In this document: positions 51,963-61,075 of the stretch, piece by piece
How positions within the stretch are numbered: the stretch's first letter is position 1
Layout of the letters: each line of letters begins with the position of its first letter
Origin: JAYRZB01 sp041916675
GTDB lineage: Bacteria > Pseudomonadota > Alphaproteobacteria > Rhizobiales > Devosiaceae
Assembly: GCA_041916675.1 (NCBI GenBank)
Contig: JAYRZB010000001.1
Span: 186,001-250,000 of the forward strand
Direction of reading: 5' to 3'
DNA: 64,000 bases
Notes under the pieces: generated by a model
Told to the model about the DNA's origin: nothing
The model's database searches: none
What the model saw: only the letters and a program-made list of their open reading frames with translations
Program-made: the position numbers and the translations under genes

Positions 51963-52769
51963 CTACTCGTCTCCGCCAAGCTGTGTTCCGTCCTTGCGGC
52001 GGCGCAGAAACAGGGGCCCGAAGGCATTGGTCTGGCGCAGTTCTACCTGCCCCTGCCGCACCAGTTCAAGGCTTGAGGCAAAGGTCGAGGCCATGGCGGT
52101 GACCCGGTCCGCAGGCGATGCCAGATATTGGGCAAGGTAGGCATCAAGCGCCACCCATTCCATGCTTTCGCCAATCAGTCGCTGCAGGATGTCGCGGGCA
52201 TCCTGGAGAGCCCAAACCGTGCGCTGCACCGGCGAGTATTCCGAAGTGATTCCTCGCTCACGCTGCGCCGCGTAGGCTTTGAGCAGGTCATAGAGACTGG
52301 CCTCCCAGAGCTGGCTACGATTGACCGTGATCGCTTCGGGCAGCCCGCGCGCATACACCTGAAAGCCCAGTCGCGGGCGATTCATCAGTTGCGTCGAGGC
52401 TTTGCGCATCGCCTCAAGCCGCTTCAGCCTGAACTGCAGCAGCGCCATCATCATCTCGCCGCTGGGCTCTTCGTCAGAAGCCGATTGCGGCACCATCAGA
52501 CGGCTTTTGAGATAGGCCAGCCATGCCGCCATCACCAGATAGTCTGCGGCAATCTCAATGCGCTTTTCGCGCACTGTCTCGATAAAGCCCAGATATTGCT
52601 CGGCGAGCGCCAGTACAGATATCGATGCAAGGTCGACCTTTTGACGCCGCGCCAGATCAAGCAGCAGGTCGAGGGGCCCCTCATATCCCGCTACATCGAC
52701 ATAAAGCACTTCGTCGTCGGGCGCAGGCCCGGAGTCTGGTTCCAACCAGCCAAGTTGATGTTCGACCAT
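51963..52769 (-). CDS. scpA: Segregation and condensation protein A
   Basis: Kleisin subunit bridging SMC heads in chromosome compaction. The product is 268 aa. Hallmarks are YEGPLDLLLDLARRQKVDL (29-47), ADYLVMAAWLAYLKSRLMVP (about 74-93) and a C-terminal winged-helix region with ELVRQGQVELRQTNAFGPLFLR. It is separated from the SPOR gene by 129 bp with a strong hairpin; in many relatives nagZ lies in that position. Confidence 0.93.
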   Translation of the reverse strand: MVEHQLGWLEPDSGPAPDDEVLYVDVAGYEGPLDLLLDLARRQKVDLASISVLALAEQYLGFIETVREKRIEIAADYLVMAAWLAYLKSRLMVPQSASDEEPSGEMMMALLQFRLKRLEAMRKASTQLMNRPRLGFQVYARGLPEAITVNRSQLWEASLYDLLKAYAAQRERGITSEYSPVQRTVWALQDARDILQRLIGESMEWVALDAYLAQYLASPADRVTAMASTFASSLELVRQGQVELRQTNAFGPLFLRRRKDGTQLGGDE

Positions 52770-52853
52770 GGGGCGTGCTCAAACCTAGGCGCCGGATACG
52801 CGCACCGGCCATTGACCCCTGCTATAGCAGATTTCGGTCCGCCGCCTCCACCA

Positions 52854-52874
52854 GAGCGCGCCTCTGGCGCGCTC
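52854..52874 (-). terminator. GC-rich hairpin after the SPOR gene
   Basis: GAGCGCGCC-TCT-GGCGCGCTC, a perfect 9-bp stem with a 3-nt loop, 25 nt after the SPOR gene stop and before scpA. No T-run, so it may be a Rho-assisted end or stabilising structure. It marks the point where nagZ is found in related genomes. Confidence 0.5.
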
Positions 52875-52898
52875 CATCCCCATCAATCGGAGGTCTTG

Positions 52899-55325
52899 CT
52901 AGCCGTTGACCGGGAAGCAGTCGCCGCCGTTGGCTTTGATCGAGCCGCAGATCTGCGAGGCTTCCTGCATCGAATTCGACGGCAGCCAGACGCGGAAGAA
53001 AATTCCCTTCGATCCCAGATCGACGCGGCGGATGATCGGCTGCTGGCCATTGAACAGGCCACCAAACCGCCGCACCATCTCCGCACCGGCGGCCTGTGCT
53101 TCACCTTCGCTGCGCTGCGATGACAACTGTACATAGGCCGGGGCATTGACCACCGGAGCTGCCGCCTGCTGCGGCTGTTCTACCGGGGCCGGGTTGCCCA
53201 GAAGATCGATCTGCTGGCCACCTGTGGTTGTCGCCAGACCCGTTGCTGCCGGATCGGCAACAACAGCATTAACCGCCGATGTTGGCTGCACCGTCGGCAA
53301 TGCAGCGGCCAGTGCTTCGCGGTTGACGATACGCGGGGCGGGCACCGGCGCAACCAGCGTCGGGTCGATATTGGCGGGCGTTGTGGCTGGCACTTCAGCG
53401 GTAACGGTCGTTGCAGGGGCCACCTGCGCAGCGAGCGCCCCGATCGGATCGGCAGCAGCGTCAGGTGCTGGAACACCTGTCAGAAGGTCAGAACCATCCA
53501 GCCCGGCAGCCGGCATTTCAGGGACATTGGGGCGCTCGACCGGCAGTTGCGCCGCCCCGGCCACGGCATCATCACCACTCACAATGGTGCCATCCGGGCG
53601 CACGGTGACGGTGCGGACCTTGCGGTTGGTCAACCCAGCTTCAGTTCCATCGCTTTCTACCGGTTCAGCCGCCACAACAGCTTCATCAGTGCTCTGGTCG
53701 CGCGATACCAATTGTTCGCCCTCGGCGGGCGCCACGCCATCAATCTCGTCCATCACCACCGAGCGCGGTGCCTCGGCAACCGGTTCCGTCACCTCAGGCG
53801 CCTGCTTCACTGGCGTTGCGTCGGCGGTCAGCACCGGCGCAGTGCCGTCGCCACGGCCCAGCCCCATAACCCAGTAAAGCCCAAACCCGGCCGCCAGCAG
53901 CAGAGTGCCTGCCACGGCAATGCCAATCAGCGGCTTCAGGTTGGTTGGCGCGCGCGACGCCTTGGCGGCGCGTTCAGGTTTGGCGCGGCTGTCCTGCTCA
54001 ACATTGCGGATACGGCCCACTTCTGCGCCGGTCACAGCCGCTGCTGCCAGAATGGCTTCTTCTGCCGCCGCGTGCACTTCCGCATCGCTGGGACGATCCT
54101 TCAACGACGAACGGCGCGGCGCGAACTGGGCATTGAGCGGCGGCACGACCGGACTTTGCTGAGAAACGGCGGGCGACGGCGCAGGCCTTGCCGCATCGAG
54201 CCGGATGCTCGGGGCTGGTTCGCTCCGCGGCGGGGCCGACAATTCAACCCGCACCGCCTCGCCAATCAGGCTTTCGATTTCGTCAATCGGGTCCATCGGC
54301 GCGCTGGCGGCAACCGGCTTGTCGGCAGTCTTGGGGCCAAGTCCAAAGTCGGATGAGCCGAAGTCATTGAATGCAGGCTCCGAGCGCGTCGCGGCTGGCT
54401 GCGGCGCGGCCGGTACTACGCGTGCGGGCGTTGCGGTATTGATAACGCCCGGCGCAGGGCGCGCAGGCGCAATCGGGCTCGGCGCGATTGGCGTGGCACG
54501 TGCCGCAACCGGGGTCGCCACAGGGCGTACTACCGGCGTCACAGGAGCAGGCTTCAAAACGAAAGACTGCGGCGCATCACTCTGCGCAGGCTCGGTCTGC
54601 GGATGGGCGTCGAGCTCGGCCGCTATCAGGTCGGCAATTGGGTCGTGCTCGGGCTCGGCTGCGGCTACCGGCTCGGGCGCGCGCGGCTGCTCTTTCGGGC
54701 TTTCCTGGCCCGACGACCCTGCGAAAACCGGTGCCTGCAGAGCCGTCGCCTGCGGGCGCGGCGGAACATCGGGCATTGGAATGGGCGCGGACACCGGAGC
54801 AGCCGGAGCCACAGGCGCCGGATTGATAACGCCGAAGTCGAACTTGAACGGTTCAACGATAGGCGACGCTGGTTGCGGCGCGCGCGGCTGTGTGTTCAGC
54901 GACTGCGATGGTGCAAACGTAGCCGCAGGCTTGGATGCTGCGGGCGCCGGCGTAGCGAGGTGCGCAAACGCGGGCATGGGTGAAGACACGCGCGGGCGAT
55001 CGTCAAACGCCGGCTCGGACTGCATGGCTGCGGGCCGGTCTTGCGATGCTATCGGCGCCGCCTGCGGGACCGGTGGAGGCGCAACCGGCTGACCAAGGTC
55101 AAGCGCCGGGCGCGACGGCTGCACAGGCTCATCCATCCCTGGTATGCGGAAACTGCCAGACGGGATCCTGACCTCGGCGCTGGGCGCCGGCGCAGATGTG
55201 ACCGCCGCCACGGCCGGCTTTTCAGCCTTGGCGTCGCTCGCCATCAACCGCGCTAGTTCGGCGATCAAATCATCCGAGGATGTGTCCGCCTGCCCCGTAC
55301 CCTGCTGCGGCTTCGCTGTGGTCAT
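52899..55325 (-). CDS. Large SPOR domain division-associated protein
   Basis: Protein of 808 aa. Residues 1 to about 460 are a cytoplasmic low-complexity region rich in Pro, Ala, Ser and Glu. One membrane helix follows (LIGIAVAGTLLLAAGFGLYWVMGL, about 470-493). A periplasmic Pro/Ala/Val-rich stretch leads to a C-terminal SPOR domain (about 725-808) with PAYVQLSSQRSEGEAQAAG and FFRVWLPSNSMQEASQIC. SPOR domains bind glycan strands stripped of peptides at the septum. Gene order downstream of argS is the usual one for this family in Hyphomicrobiales. The antisense strand has long open frames caused by base composition only. Confidence 0.88.
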   Translation of the reverse strand: MTTAKPQQGTGQADTSSDDLIAELARLMASDAKAEKPAVAAVTSAPAPSAEVRIPSGSFRIPGMDEPVQPSRPALDLGQPVAPPPVPQAAPIASQDRPAAMQSEPAFDDRPRVSSPMPAFAHLATPAPAASKPAATFAPSQSLNTQPRAPQPASPIVEPFKFDFGVINPAPVAPAAPVSAPIPMPDVPPRPQATALQAPVFAGSSGQESPKEQPRAPEPVAAAEPEHDPIADLIAAELDAHPQTEPAQSDAPQSFVLKPAPVTPVVRPVATPVAARATPIAPSPIAPARPAPGVINTATPARVVPAAPQPAATRSEPAFNDFGSSDFGLGPKTADKPVAASAPMDPIDEIESLIGEAVRVELSAPPRSEPAPSIRLDAARPAPSPAVSQQSPVVPPLNAQFAPRRSSLKDRPSDAEVHAAAEEAILAAAAVTGAEVGRIRNVEQDSRAKPERAAKASRAPTNLKPLIGIAVAGTLLLAAGFGLYWVMGLGRGDGTAPVLTADATPVKQAPEVTEPVAEAPRSVVMDEIDGVAPAEGEQLVSRDQSTDEAVVAAEPVESDGTEAGLTNRKVRTVTVRPDGTIVSGDDAVAGAAQLPVERPNVPEMPAAGLDGSDLLTGVPAPDAAADPIGALAAQVAPATTVTAEVPATTPANIDPTLVAPVPAPRIVNREALAAALPTVQPTSAVNAVVADPAATGLATTTGGQQIDLLGNPAPVEQPQQAAAPVVNAPAYVQLSSQRSEGEAQAAGAEMVRRFGGLFNGQQPIIRRVDLGSKGIFFRVWLPSNSMQEASQICGSIKANGGDCFPVNG

Positions 55326-55407
55326 CGAGCAGCGCCCTTTATCTCAATATTCTGTTACCGGACACATTCCGAGCTTTGCCGTCAAGCATCACACCAATGC
55401 GCCGGAA

Positions 55408-57153
55408 TTATGAAAGCTCGTTCGGCGCAGAGACCCCGAGGAGCGTCAGGCCATTCACCAGAACCTGACGGACAGCGTCGACCAGGGCGAGTCGAGCCAT
55501 CGTCAGTTTGGGATCATCAGCGTTAACAAAGCGTAAGGACACGTCTTCTTTGCCTTTTGCCCAGAAGCCGTGGAAGGCCGCAGCCACCTCGTACAAGTAA
55601 AAGGCGATACGGTGCGGCTCATGCGCAACCGCCGCTGCAGCAATATTGCGCGGGAACTGTGCCAGCACCCGCACCAGGTCCAGCTCCGCCGGATTCGTCA
55701 GCAAAGACACATCTGCTGCCGCAAGTGATTCTGCCGAAAGATCGATTCCAGCCAGGTCCTTTTCCGCATTACGGAAGATCGAGTGCGTGCGGGCATGCGC
55801 ATACTGCACATAGAACACCGGGTTGTCCCGGGTCTGTTCCTTGACCAATGCGAAGTCGAAATCCATCGCTGCATCATTGCGCCGATAGAGCAGCATGAAG
55901 CGCGTGGCATCGACGCCGACTTCTTCAACCACGTCCGCGAGCGTCACCAAATCGCCGGAGCGCTTGGACATCTTGAACGGCTCGCCGTTCTTCATCAGTC
56001 GCACCAGCTGACAGATGCGCACATCGATTTCAGCTTCACCCTTGGAAACCGCCGTCACCGCCGCCTGCAGCCGCTTGATATAGCCCGAGTGGTCGGCCCC
56101 CAGCACGTTGATCATGTGGTTGAAGCCACGCAGGTACTTGTTGCGGTGATAGGCAATGTCAGCGGCAAAATAGGTATAGTCGCCGTTCGATTTCACCAGC
56201 GCCCGGTCTGCATCATCGCCATAGTCCTTGGCGCGGAACAGGGTCTGTTCCCGGTCTTCCCAATCCTCGGGCGGCTTGCCTTTGGGTGGGTCGAGCCGCC
56301 CCTGATAGATCAGGCCTTCCGCGCGCAGCCAGGTCAGCGTCGATTCAATGTCCCCTCCCGGCCCATGTAGCGTCCGCTCGGAGAAGAAATAGTCGTGGTG
56401 CACATTGAGCTTGGCCAGATCCTCGCGGATCAAAGCCATCATGGCTTCAAGCACCCGCTCCTTGACCAGCGGCATCGCCTCGGCGTCGGGCATGTTCTTG
56501 AGGGCGTCGCCAAACTCCTCGGCCAACGCCTTGCCCACGGGCACAAGATAGTCACCAGGATAGAGTCCCGGTGGAATTTCGATGGCCTCACCTAACGCTT
56601 CGCGATAGCGCAACAATGCCGACCGGCCGAGCACATCGATCTGCCCGCCTGCATCGTTGATGTAATATTCCCGCGTAACATCATAGCCGGTGAACGTCAT
56701 CAGCGTGGCCAGCGCATCGCCAAACACGGCGCCACGCGTATGGCCCACATGCATGGGGCCGGTGGGATTGGCCGAAACAAACTCGACATTGACCTTCTCG
56801 CCCTTGCCGATATCGGCCTTGCCGAAGTCCGCTCCGAGCTTGGCCACCGAACGCAGCACCTTGTGCCACACCGGGTCGCGCAGCCGGAAGTTGAGGAAGC
56901 CCGGCCCGGCGACCTCAACACTTCCCACGTCAGCGTCGACCTTAAACGCCTCGACAAGTTCTGCCGCCACGTCGCGCGGGTTCTTGCCCAGCGGCTTGGC
57001 CACCAACATGGCAGCGTTGGTTGAAAGGTCGCCATGGGCGGCATCTCGCGGCGGCTCAACCACAAGGCGCGACAACAGCTCCGCCGACAGCTCGGGATAG
57101 AGCGCCGTCAGAGCGTTGGTGATCCGTGCGGAAAAGTCGGCGAAAACGTCCAT
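55408..57153 (-). CDS. argS: Arginyl-tRNA synthetase
   Basis: Class I synthetase of 581 aa. The N-terminal additional domain covers about residues 1-95, the HIGH motif reads HVGHTRGAVFGDAL (about 137-150), and the KMSKS motif reads FKMSKRSGD near residue 403. The DALR anticodon-binding domain ends the protein, with LALVDAVRQVLVNGLTLLGV. The SPOR gene follows after 82 nt. Upstream, dgt ends 33 nt before the start, so dgt-argS-SPOR form an apparent operon. Confidence 0.96.
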   Translation of the reverse strand: MDVFADFSARITNALTALYPELSAELLSRLVVEPPRDAAHGDLSTNAAMLVAKPLGKNPRDVAAELVEAFKVDADVGSVEVAGPGFLNFRLRDPVWHKVLRSVAKLGADFGKADIGKGEKVNVEFVSANPTGPMHVGHTRGAVFGDALATLMTFTGYDVTREYYINDAGGQIDVLGRSALLRYREALGEAIEIPPGLYPGDYLVPVGKALAEEFGDALKNMPDAEAMPLVKERVLEAMMALIREDLAKLNVHHDYFFSERTLHGPGGDIESTLTWLRAEGLIYQGRLDPPKGKPPEDWEDREQTLFRAKDYGDDADRALVKSNGDYTYFAADIAYHRNKYLRGFNHMINVLGADHSGYIKRLQAAVTAVSKGEAEIDVRICQLVRLMKNGEPFKMSKRSGDLVTLADVVEEVGVDATRFMLLYRRNDAAMDFDFALVKEQTRDNPVFYVQYAHARTHSIFRNAEKDLAGIDLSAESLAAADVSLLTNPAELDLVRVLAQFPRNIAAAAVAHEPHRIAFYLYEVAAAFHGFWAKGKEDVSLRFVNADDPKLTMARLALVDAVRQVLVNGLTLLGVSAPNELS

Positions 57154-57186
57154 GATGGTTCCGGAATTCGGGGATTTGTGGCGGGG

Positions 57187-58380
57187 TTAGCGGAATTCAG
57201 GCCGAGCGTCAAACAGGCGGGCATATTCGTCTATGGCGTAGGGGTCGGTCATACCTGCCACGAAATCGCAAACCACCCGCGCCCTGCCCCGCGCCTCTGG
57301 CGCGGATTCCATGGCGGCCCGCCAGCGATCCGGCATTTGGGCGCCACCCATATAGGCGTCGAACAGCGTCCCCACGACGTCCTGGCTGCGCCGCACCGGC
57401 CCCATAACCGCTTCATTGCGGTAGACACGTTCGAACAGAAAAGCCTTCAGCCCCTTCTCGGCCGCCGCAACTGCAGGAGAAAACCCGATCAATGTCATTC
57501 CTGCCGCTCTGACATCTTCCGCGCTCGTAATTCCTTGCGCCTCAATCGCCGCCGAGCTTGCGGCAATCACATCCTCGATGCTGCGGGTGATCAGGCGGCG
57601 CTGCACTTCGTGCGCCTGCCGATTAGCCGCCAGGTCCGGCCACTGCTCCAGCACCTCCCGCACAATGGGCCCGACCAGTGGCACGTTGCGCAGGTCATCC
57701 AACCCAATCAACCTCGCGCGCAGCGCATCGTCGATGTCGTGGGCGTTGTAGGCGATATCGTCGGCAATCGCAGCCGTCTGCGCCTCAAGGCTGGCGTGGC
57801 TGGATAGCCGCAGGTCCGCAACCGCAGCAATTTCATCCAGTCCAGCCGGCAGCCCCTCTTGGGCATATTTGCCAACCGGCCGTCCCTGCGCATCGACCAG
57901 CGGACCATTGTGCTTGAGGATGCCCTCCAGCGTTTCCCATGTCAGATTCAGGCCATCATGCTCGGCATAGCGGTTCTCCAGCATGGTCACCACCCGCATG
58001 GCCTGCACATTGTGGTCGAACCCGCCCCACTCCGCCATTTTATCATGCAGCACCCGTTCCCCCGCATGCCCGAACGGGGTGTGCCCAAGGTCATGGGCCA
58101 GCGCCACAGCTTCTGCGAGATCCTCATTGAGCCCCAACGCCCGCGCCAGCGAACGCGCCATCTGCGAGACTTCCAGCGTATGGGTCAGCCGGGTGCGGAA
58201 ATGCTGACCTTCGTGGTGCAGGAAAACCTGCGTCTTGTGCTGCAACCGTCGGAAAGCGGTAGAGTGGATGATGCGGTCACGGTCGCGCTGGAATTCCGAA
58301 CGCGTGGGGCTCGGTCCCGTGCCAACCAACCGCCCCAGGCTCTTGGCAGGATCGGAGGCATATGGCGCAAGATCGCTCAT
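57187..58380 (-). CDS. dgt: Deoxyguanosinetriphosphate triphosphohydrolase-like protein
   Basis: HD-domain dNTP triphosphohydrolase of about 397 aa, controlling deoxynucleotide pools. SPTRSEFQRDRDRIIHSTAF (about 23-42) and RLQHKTQVFL mark the dGTPase-like type 2 family. The metal ligands are in RTRLTHTLEVSQ and AHDLGHTPFGHAGE (HD pair). The ATG at 58404 is an alternative start 8 codons upstream. The start region overlaps nothing on the plus strand except the leader of the erpA-like gene, so the two are divergent with only 95 bp between starts. Confidence 0.93.
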   Translation of the reverse strand: MSDLAPYASDPAKSLGRLVGTGPSPTRSEFQRDRDRIIHSTAFRRLQHKTQVFLHHEGQHFRTRLTHTLEVSQMARSLARALGLNEDLAEAVALAHDLGHTPFGHAGERVLHDKMAEWGGFDHNVQAMRVVTMLENRYAEHDGLNLTWETLEGILKHNGPLVDAQGRPVGKYAQEGLPAGLDEIAAVADLRLSSHASLEAQTAAIADDIAYNAHDIDDALRARLIGLDDLRNVPLVGPIVREVLEQWPDLAANRQAHEVQRRLITRSIEDVIAASSAAIEAQGITSAEDVRAAGMTLIGFSPAVAAAEKGLKAFLFERVYRNEAVMGPVRRSQDVVGTLFDAYMGGAQMPDRWRAAMESAPEARGRARVVCDFVAGMTDPYAIDEYARLFDARPEFR

Positions 58381-58475
58381 CGGTGATGACAATACCCTTT
58401 TCATCCCGGCCCGCTGTTCTTATGTTACACGCATCGCCGCCTGGCCTTGACCCTTGCGGCTTGGGAACACTCACG

Positions 58476-58829
58476 ATGACCGACGCCTCTCTAGCACCAA
58501 ACCCCATCAGTTTGACAGACCGGGCCGCCCGCCGCATTTCGCGCATCCTGTCAAAGGAACCACAGGGCACGGTGCTGCGCATTTCCGTCTCAGGTGGCGG
58601 CTGCTCCGGCTTCCAGTACGAGTACAACCTCGTTCAGGAATCGCCGTCCGCCGACGATCTCGTGCTCAGCCGCGAGAATGCGACGGTGCTCATCGATTCC
58701 CTCAGCCAGGAATTCATGACCGGCGCTGAAATCGACTTTGCCGATGATCTGATCGGCCAGTCCTTCCAGATCAAGAACCCCAACGCCGTAGCCTCCTGCG
58801 GCTGCGGCACCAGCTTCGCGGTCGCCTGA
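58476..58829 (+). CDS. ErpA/IscA-type iron-sulfur carrier
   Basis: A-type iron-sulfur assembly protein of 117 aa. The three conserved cysteines are in GGGCSGFQY (about 43-51) and SCGCGTSF near the C-terminus (about 108-115). ISLTDRAARRISRIL is the usual opening. Such proteins pass Fe-S clusters to apo-enzymes. ATG 58476 is preferred; the frame continues to 58362 but the extra part runs over the dgt start. By length and its dgt-xth context it is closest to ErpA, though the exact subtype cannot be set by eye. Confidence 0.9.
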   Translation: MTDASLAPNPISLTDRAARRISRILSKEPQGTVLRISVSGGGCSGFQYEYNLVQESPSADDLVLSRENATVLIDSLSQEFMTGAEIDFADDLIGQSFQIKNPNAVASCGCGTSFAVA

Positions 58830-58885
58830 CCTTGCACCGGTGAGCGCTGGCCTCTAGCTTTCGGCCATGGCTCGGAGGATTCTGC

Positions 58886-59665
58886 ATGCGCATCGCCACC
58901 TGGAACATCAACGGCATCAAGGCTCGGCTGCCGGTGCTTATGCAGTGGCTCGAGCAGCAGAAGCCGGACGTGGTTTGCCTTCAGGAAATCAAGACGCTCG
59001 ACGACGCTTTCCCGCGCGCCGAGATCGAGGCTTTGGGCTACAATGTCGAAACGCACGGACAAAAGAGCTGGAACGGCGTTGCCATCCTCTCTCGCATTCC
59101 GTTTGACGAGGTGCATCGGGGCCTGCCCGGCGATGATGCCGACGAGCAATCCCGCCTGATCGAGGGTGTCTTCTCGGTCGAAGGCGGCGTGGTGCGGGTG
59201 TGCAATATCTACCTGCCCAACGGCAATCCAGTCGACACCGAGAAATTTCCCTACAAGCTGGGCTGGATGGAACGACTGATCAGTTTCACCGAGCAGCGCC
59301 TCGCGCTCGAAGAGCCGTTCATCCTGCTCGGTGACTTCAACCTGATTCCAACCCGTCTCGATGTCCACGATCCCGAAGCGTGGTGGGGCGACGCGCTCTA
59401 TCGCCCGGAAAGCCTTGAGAAGTTTCGTGCGCTATCCCACCTTGGCCTGACTGATGCAGTGCGTTCAGTCAGTGACAAGCCTTGCTATACCTTCTGGGAT
59501 TTTCAGGCCGGGGCGTGGCGGCGCGATGCCGGCATCCGCATCGACCATCTCATGCTCTCACCGCAGGCAGCGGATCGACTTGATGGTGTCACCATTCACC
59601 GCGACGTCCGTGGCTGGGACAAGCCTTCTGACCATGTCCCTGTTGAAGGCCGTTTTGCGTTCTGA
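58886..59665 (+). CDS. xth: Exodeoxyribonuclease III
   Basis: AP endonuclease/3'-exonuclease of base excision repair. The product is 259 aa. Motifs in order are MRIATWNINGIKARLP (1-16), VVCLQEIKTLD (metal Glu, about 30-40), VCNIYLPNGNP, LLGDFNLIPT (about 150-159) and RIDHLMLSPQAADRL, followed by the terminal KPSDHVPVEG with the catalytic Asp-His pair. A GGAGG box lies 7 nt upstream. It follows the erpA-like gene by 56 nt and converges on the exoR-like gene. Confidence 0.95.
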   Translation: MRIATWNINGIKARLPVLMQWLEQQKPDVVCLQEIKTLDDAFPRAEIEALGYNVETHGQKSWNGVAILSRIPFDEVHRGLPGDDADEQSRLIEGVFSVEGGVVRVCNIYLPNGNPVDTEKFPYKLGWMERLISFTEQRLALEEPFILLGDFNLIPTRLDVHDPEAWWGDALYRPESLEKFRALSHLGLTDAVRSVSDKPCYTFWDFQAGAWRRDAGIRIDHLMLSPQAADRLDGVTIHRDVRGWDKPSDHVPVEGRFAF

Positions 59666-59736
59666 TTGAAACGGTTGAGCAAGATACTTCAGGCGCGACT
59701 TGATGGTTGCGCTAAGTATTTATACTTATTAATGTT

Positions 59737-60543
59737 TTAGAGCCCGCCGAAACGCTGCCCGAGTGACTCGGCAAGTTTGATCGCATCGGCACGCTGTTGT
59801 GGCGAGGCGACCGACATGGCGCGCACCAGCAGGTCGTTGATCCAGCCTTCATCAGGCGTTCCGATGGTCCGTTCGTGCGCTACGCTCAGCCACATCAGCC
59901 CTTCAACTGGCTGGGCTTCGATGCCGCCGCCATTGAACAACAGGATGCCAAGCTTGGCCTGCGCCGCTGGATGCCCCTTGCGCGCAGCCAGCGAATACCA
60001 CCGGGCCGACTGCAGCGGATTGATGCCGAGCCCCTCCTCGGAGGCATAAAGTTCGCCCACCCGATACTGGGCATCGGCATCACCGAAATACGAGGCAGCA
60101 TGCAGCAACAGCGCGTGCGAGCGCTCCTCATCGACAGGAATGCCAGCACCGGGCAACCCATCGCGATAATAGTCGCCAATCTTGACGAAGGACTGCGCCA
60201 CAATGTCGGCTTCGAGAGACTTGGGCGCCGCGTCGGCATGGTCATTGGCAATCTGCGAGAAATACCCGAAGGCCTTGACCGGATCCTTCTCAACGCCTTC
60301 GCCATTTTCATACATGGTGCCCAGGCGCCACAGCGCCATCGGCTGCCCTGCATTGGCGGCATCCTCGAGGGCGGAAAGCGCATCGGCGCTGGAAACGCCG
60401 CCGCCTGCGCCATCGAGCATGTTGGCCATGTTCAGCGCAGCATCAACGGCGGTCTGCGCGGCCACGGGGAACGCGGCGGTGCAGGCCATCATGGCGCCCA
60501 GTGTGACGGAGATCAGGGTCTGTGACACCCTCGAATTCCGCAT
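59737..60543 (-). CDS. Periplasmic Sel1-repeat protein, ExoR-like
   Basis: Exported protein of 268 aa. The signal peptide covers residues 1-29 (TLISVTLGAMMACTAAFPVAA). The rest consists of Sel1-like repeats, for example ALWRLGTMYENGEGVEKDP, AQYRVGELYASEEGLGINP and SARWYSLAARKGHPAAQAKL. Length and arrangement match ExoR of Rhizobiaceae, the periplasmic inhibitor of the ExoS sensor kinase, which controls exopolysaccharide, motility and the acid response through ChvI. No exoS or chvI gene lies in the window, so orthology is an inference. AAAGGACG 7 nt upstream supports ATG 60543; the open frame of 111 more codons upstream is probably not translated. Confidence 0.75.
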   Translation of the reverse strand: MRNSRVSQTLISVTLGAMMACTAAFPVAAQTAVDAALNMANMLDGAGGGVSSADALSALEDAANAGQPMALWRLGTMYENGEGVEKDPVKAFGYFSQIANDHADAAPKSLEADIVAQSFVKIGDYYRDGLPGAGIPVDEERSHALLLHAASYFGDADAQYRVGELYASEEGLGINPLQSARWYSLAARKGHPAAQAKLGILLFNGGGIEAQPVEGLMWLSVAHERTIGTPDEGWINDLLVRAMSVASPQQRADAIKLAESLGQRFGGL

Positions 60544-61075
60544 GATACGTCCTTTTACCAACCGGCTGTCTACAACGGCCAAAGCCTGGCCGGGATTTAT
60601 GACCGCAATGAAGCGGCTCTCTTCACGTTTAGCCAAGCCATTCAAAGCCCCGCCCAGCAAGCGTTTGCGCTCGGCAACCTTAACGGAGGCACTTGGGGCG
60701 GAAGGTTGAATGTGGCTGGAATCGGGTGCCGGGCTCTGTCTGAACCGGCTCGCTGCAGCGCTGGTGTGGCGCGCATGCGGGAAGAACTCAAATTCAAAAC
60801 GTCCAGCGTCCATGTTCCCATTCCCCCCGGATAAGCGCGATGCCAACGTCTCAATCGACGTTATTCTGGCACGCACCGGGGCGCGGACGGATTTGTGAGA
60901 TAACTCTGCCAGACCTGCGAAGGTCGATATTCGCCGTCTGATAGTTTAGCCCGCCCAACCCGTCTCTCACTCGTGTTTAGGGTGAGATTGTGGCGAGTGA
61001 GGTCGCCAAAAGGTTGACGTACCGGGCATGGTGCGGGATTCGTCTGCCTTGTTGCAAAAACGTCACAACACCTGC
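60544..61075. other. Long intergenic region upstream of the exoR-like gene
   Basis: 532 bp with no supported gene. It contains an 18-bp imperfect palindrome AACGTC-N6-GACGTT at 60845-60862 and an inverted repeat CTCACTCG (60966-60973) with CGAGTGAG (60994-61001). An internal GTGAG copy at 60982-60986 could also pair with CTCAC. The latter lies 75-110 nt downstream of the CorA-type gene and may end its transcript. The rest, next to the exoR-like gene, probably is its promoter and leader. Confidence 0.5.

Noticed and set aside
54205..55092. Gly/Ala/Thr-rich frame opposite the SPOR gene, looking like a repeat protein
   Set aside because: It is the complement of the Pro/Ala-rich coding sequence; the glycine richness is the mirror of proline codons.
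60544..60876. 111-codon upstream extension of the exoR-like gene, and a 62-codon plus-strand frame in the same region
   Set aside because: The signal peptide and ribosome-binding site fit ATG 60543, and neither frame has a recognisable domain.
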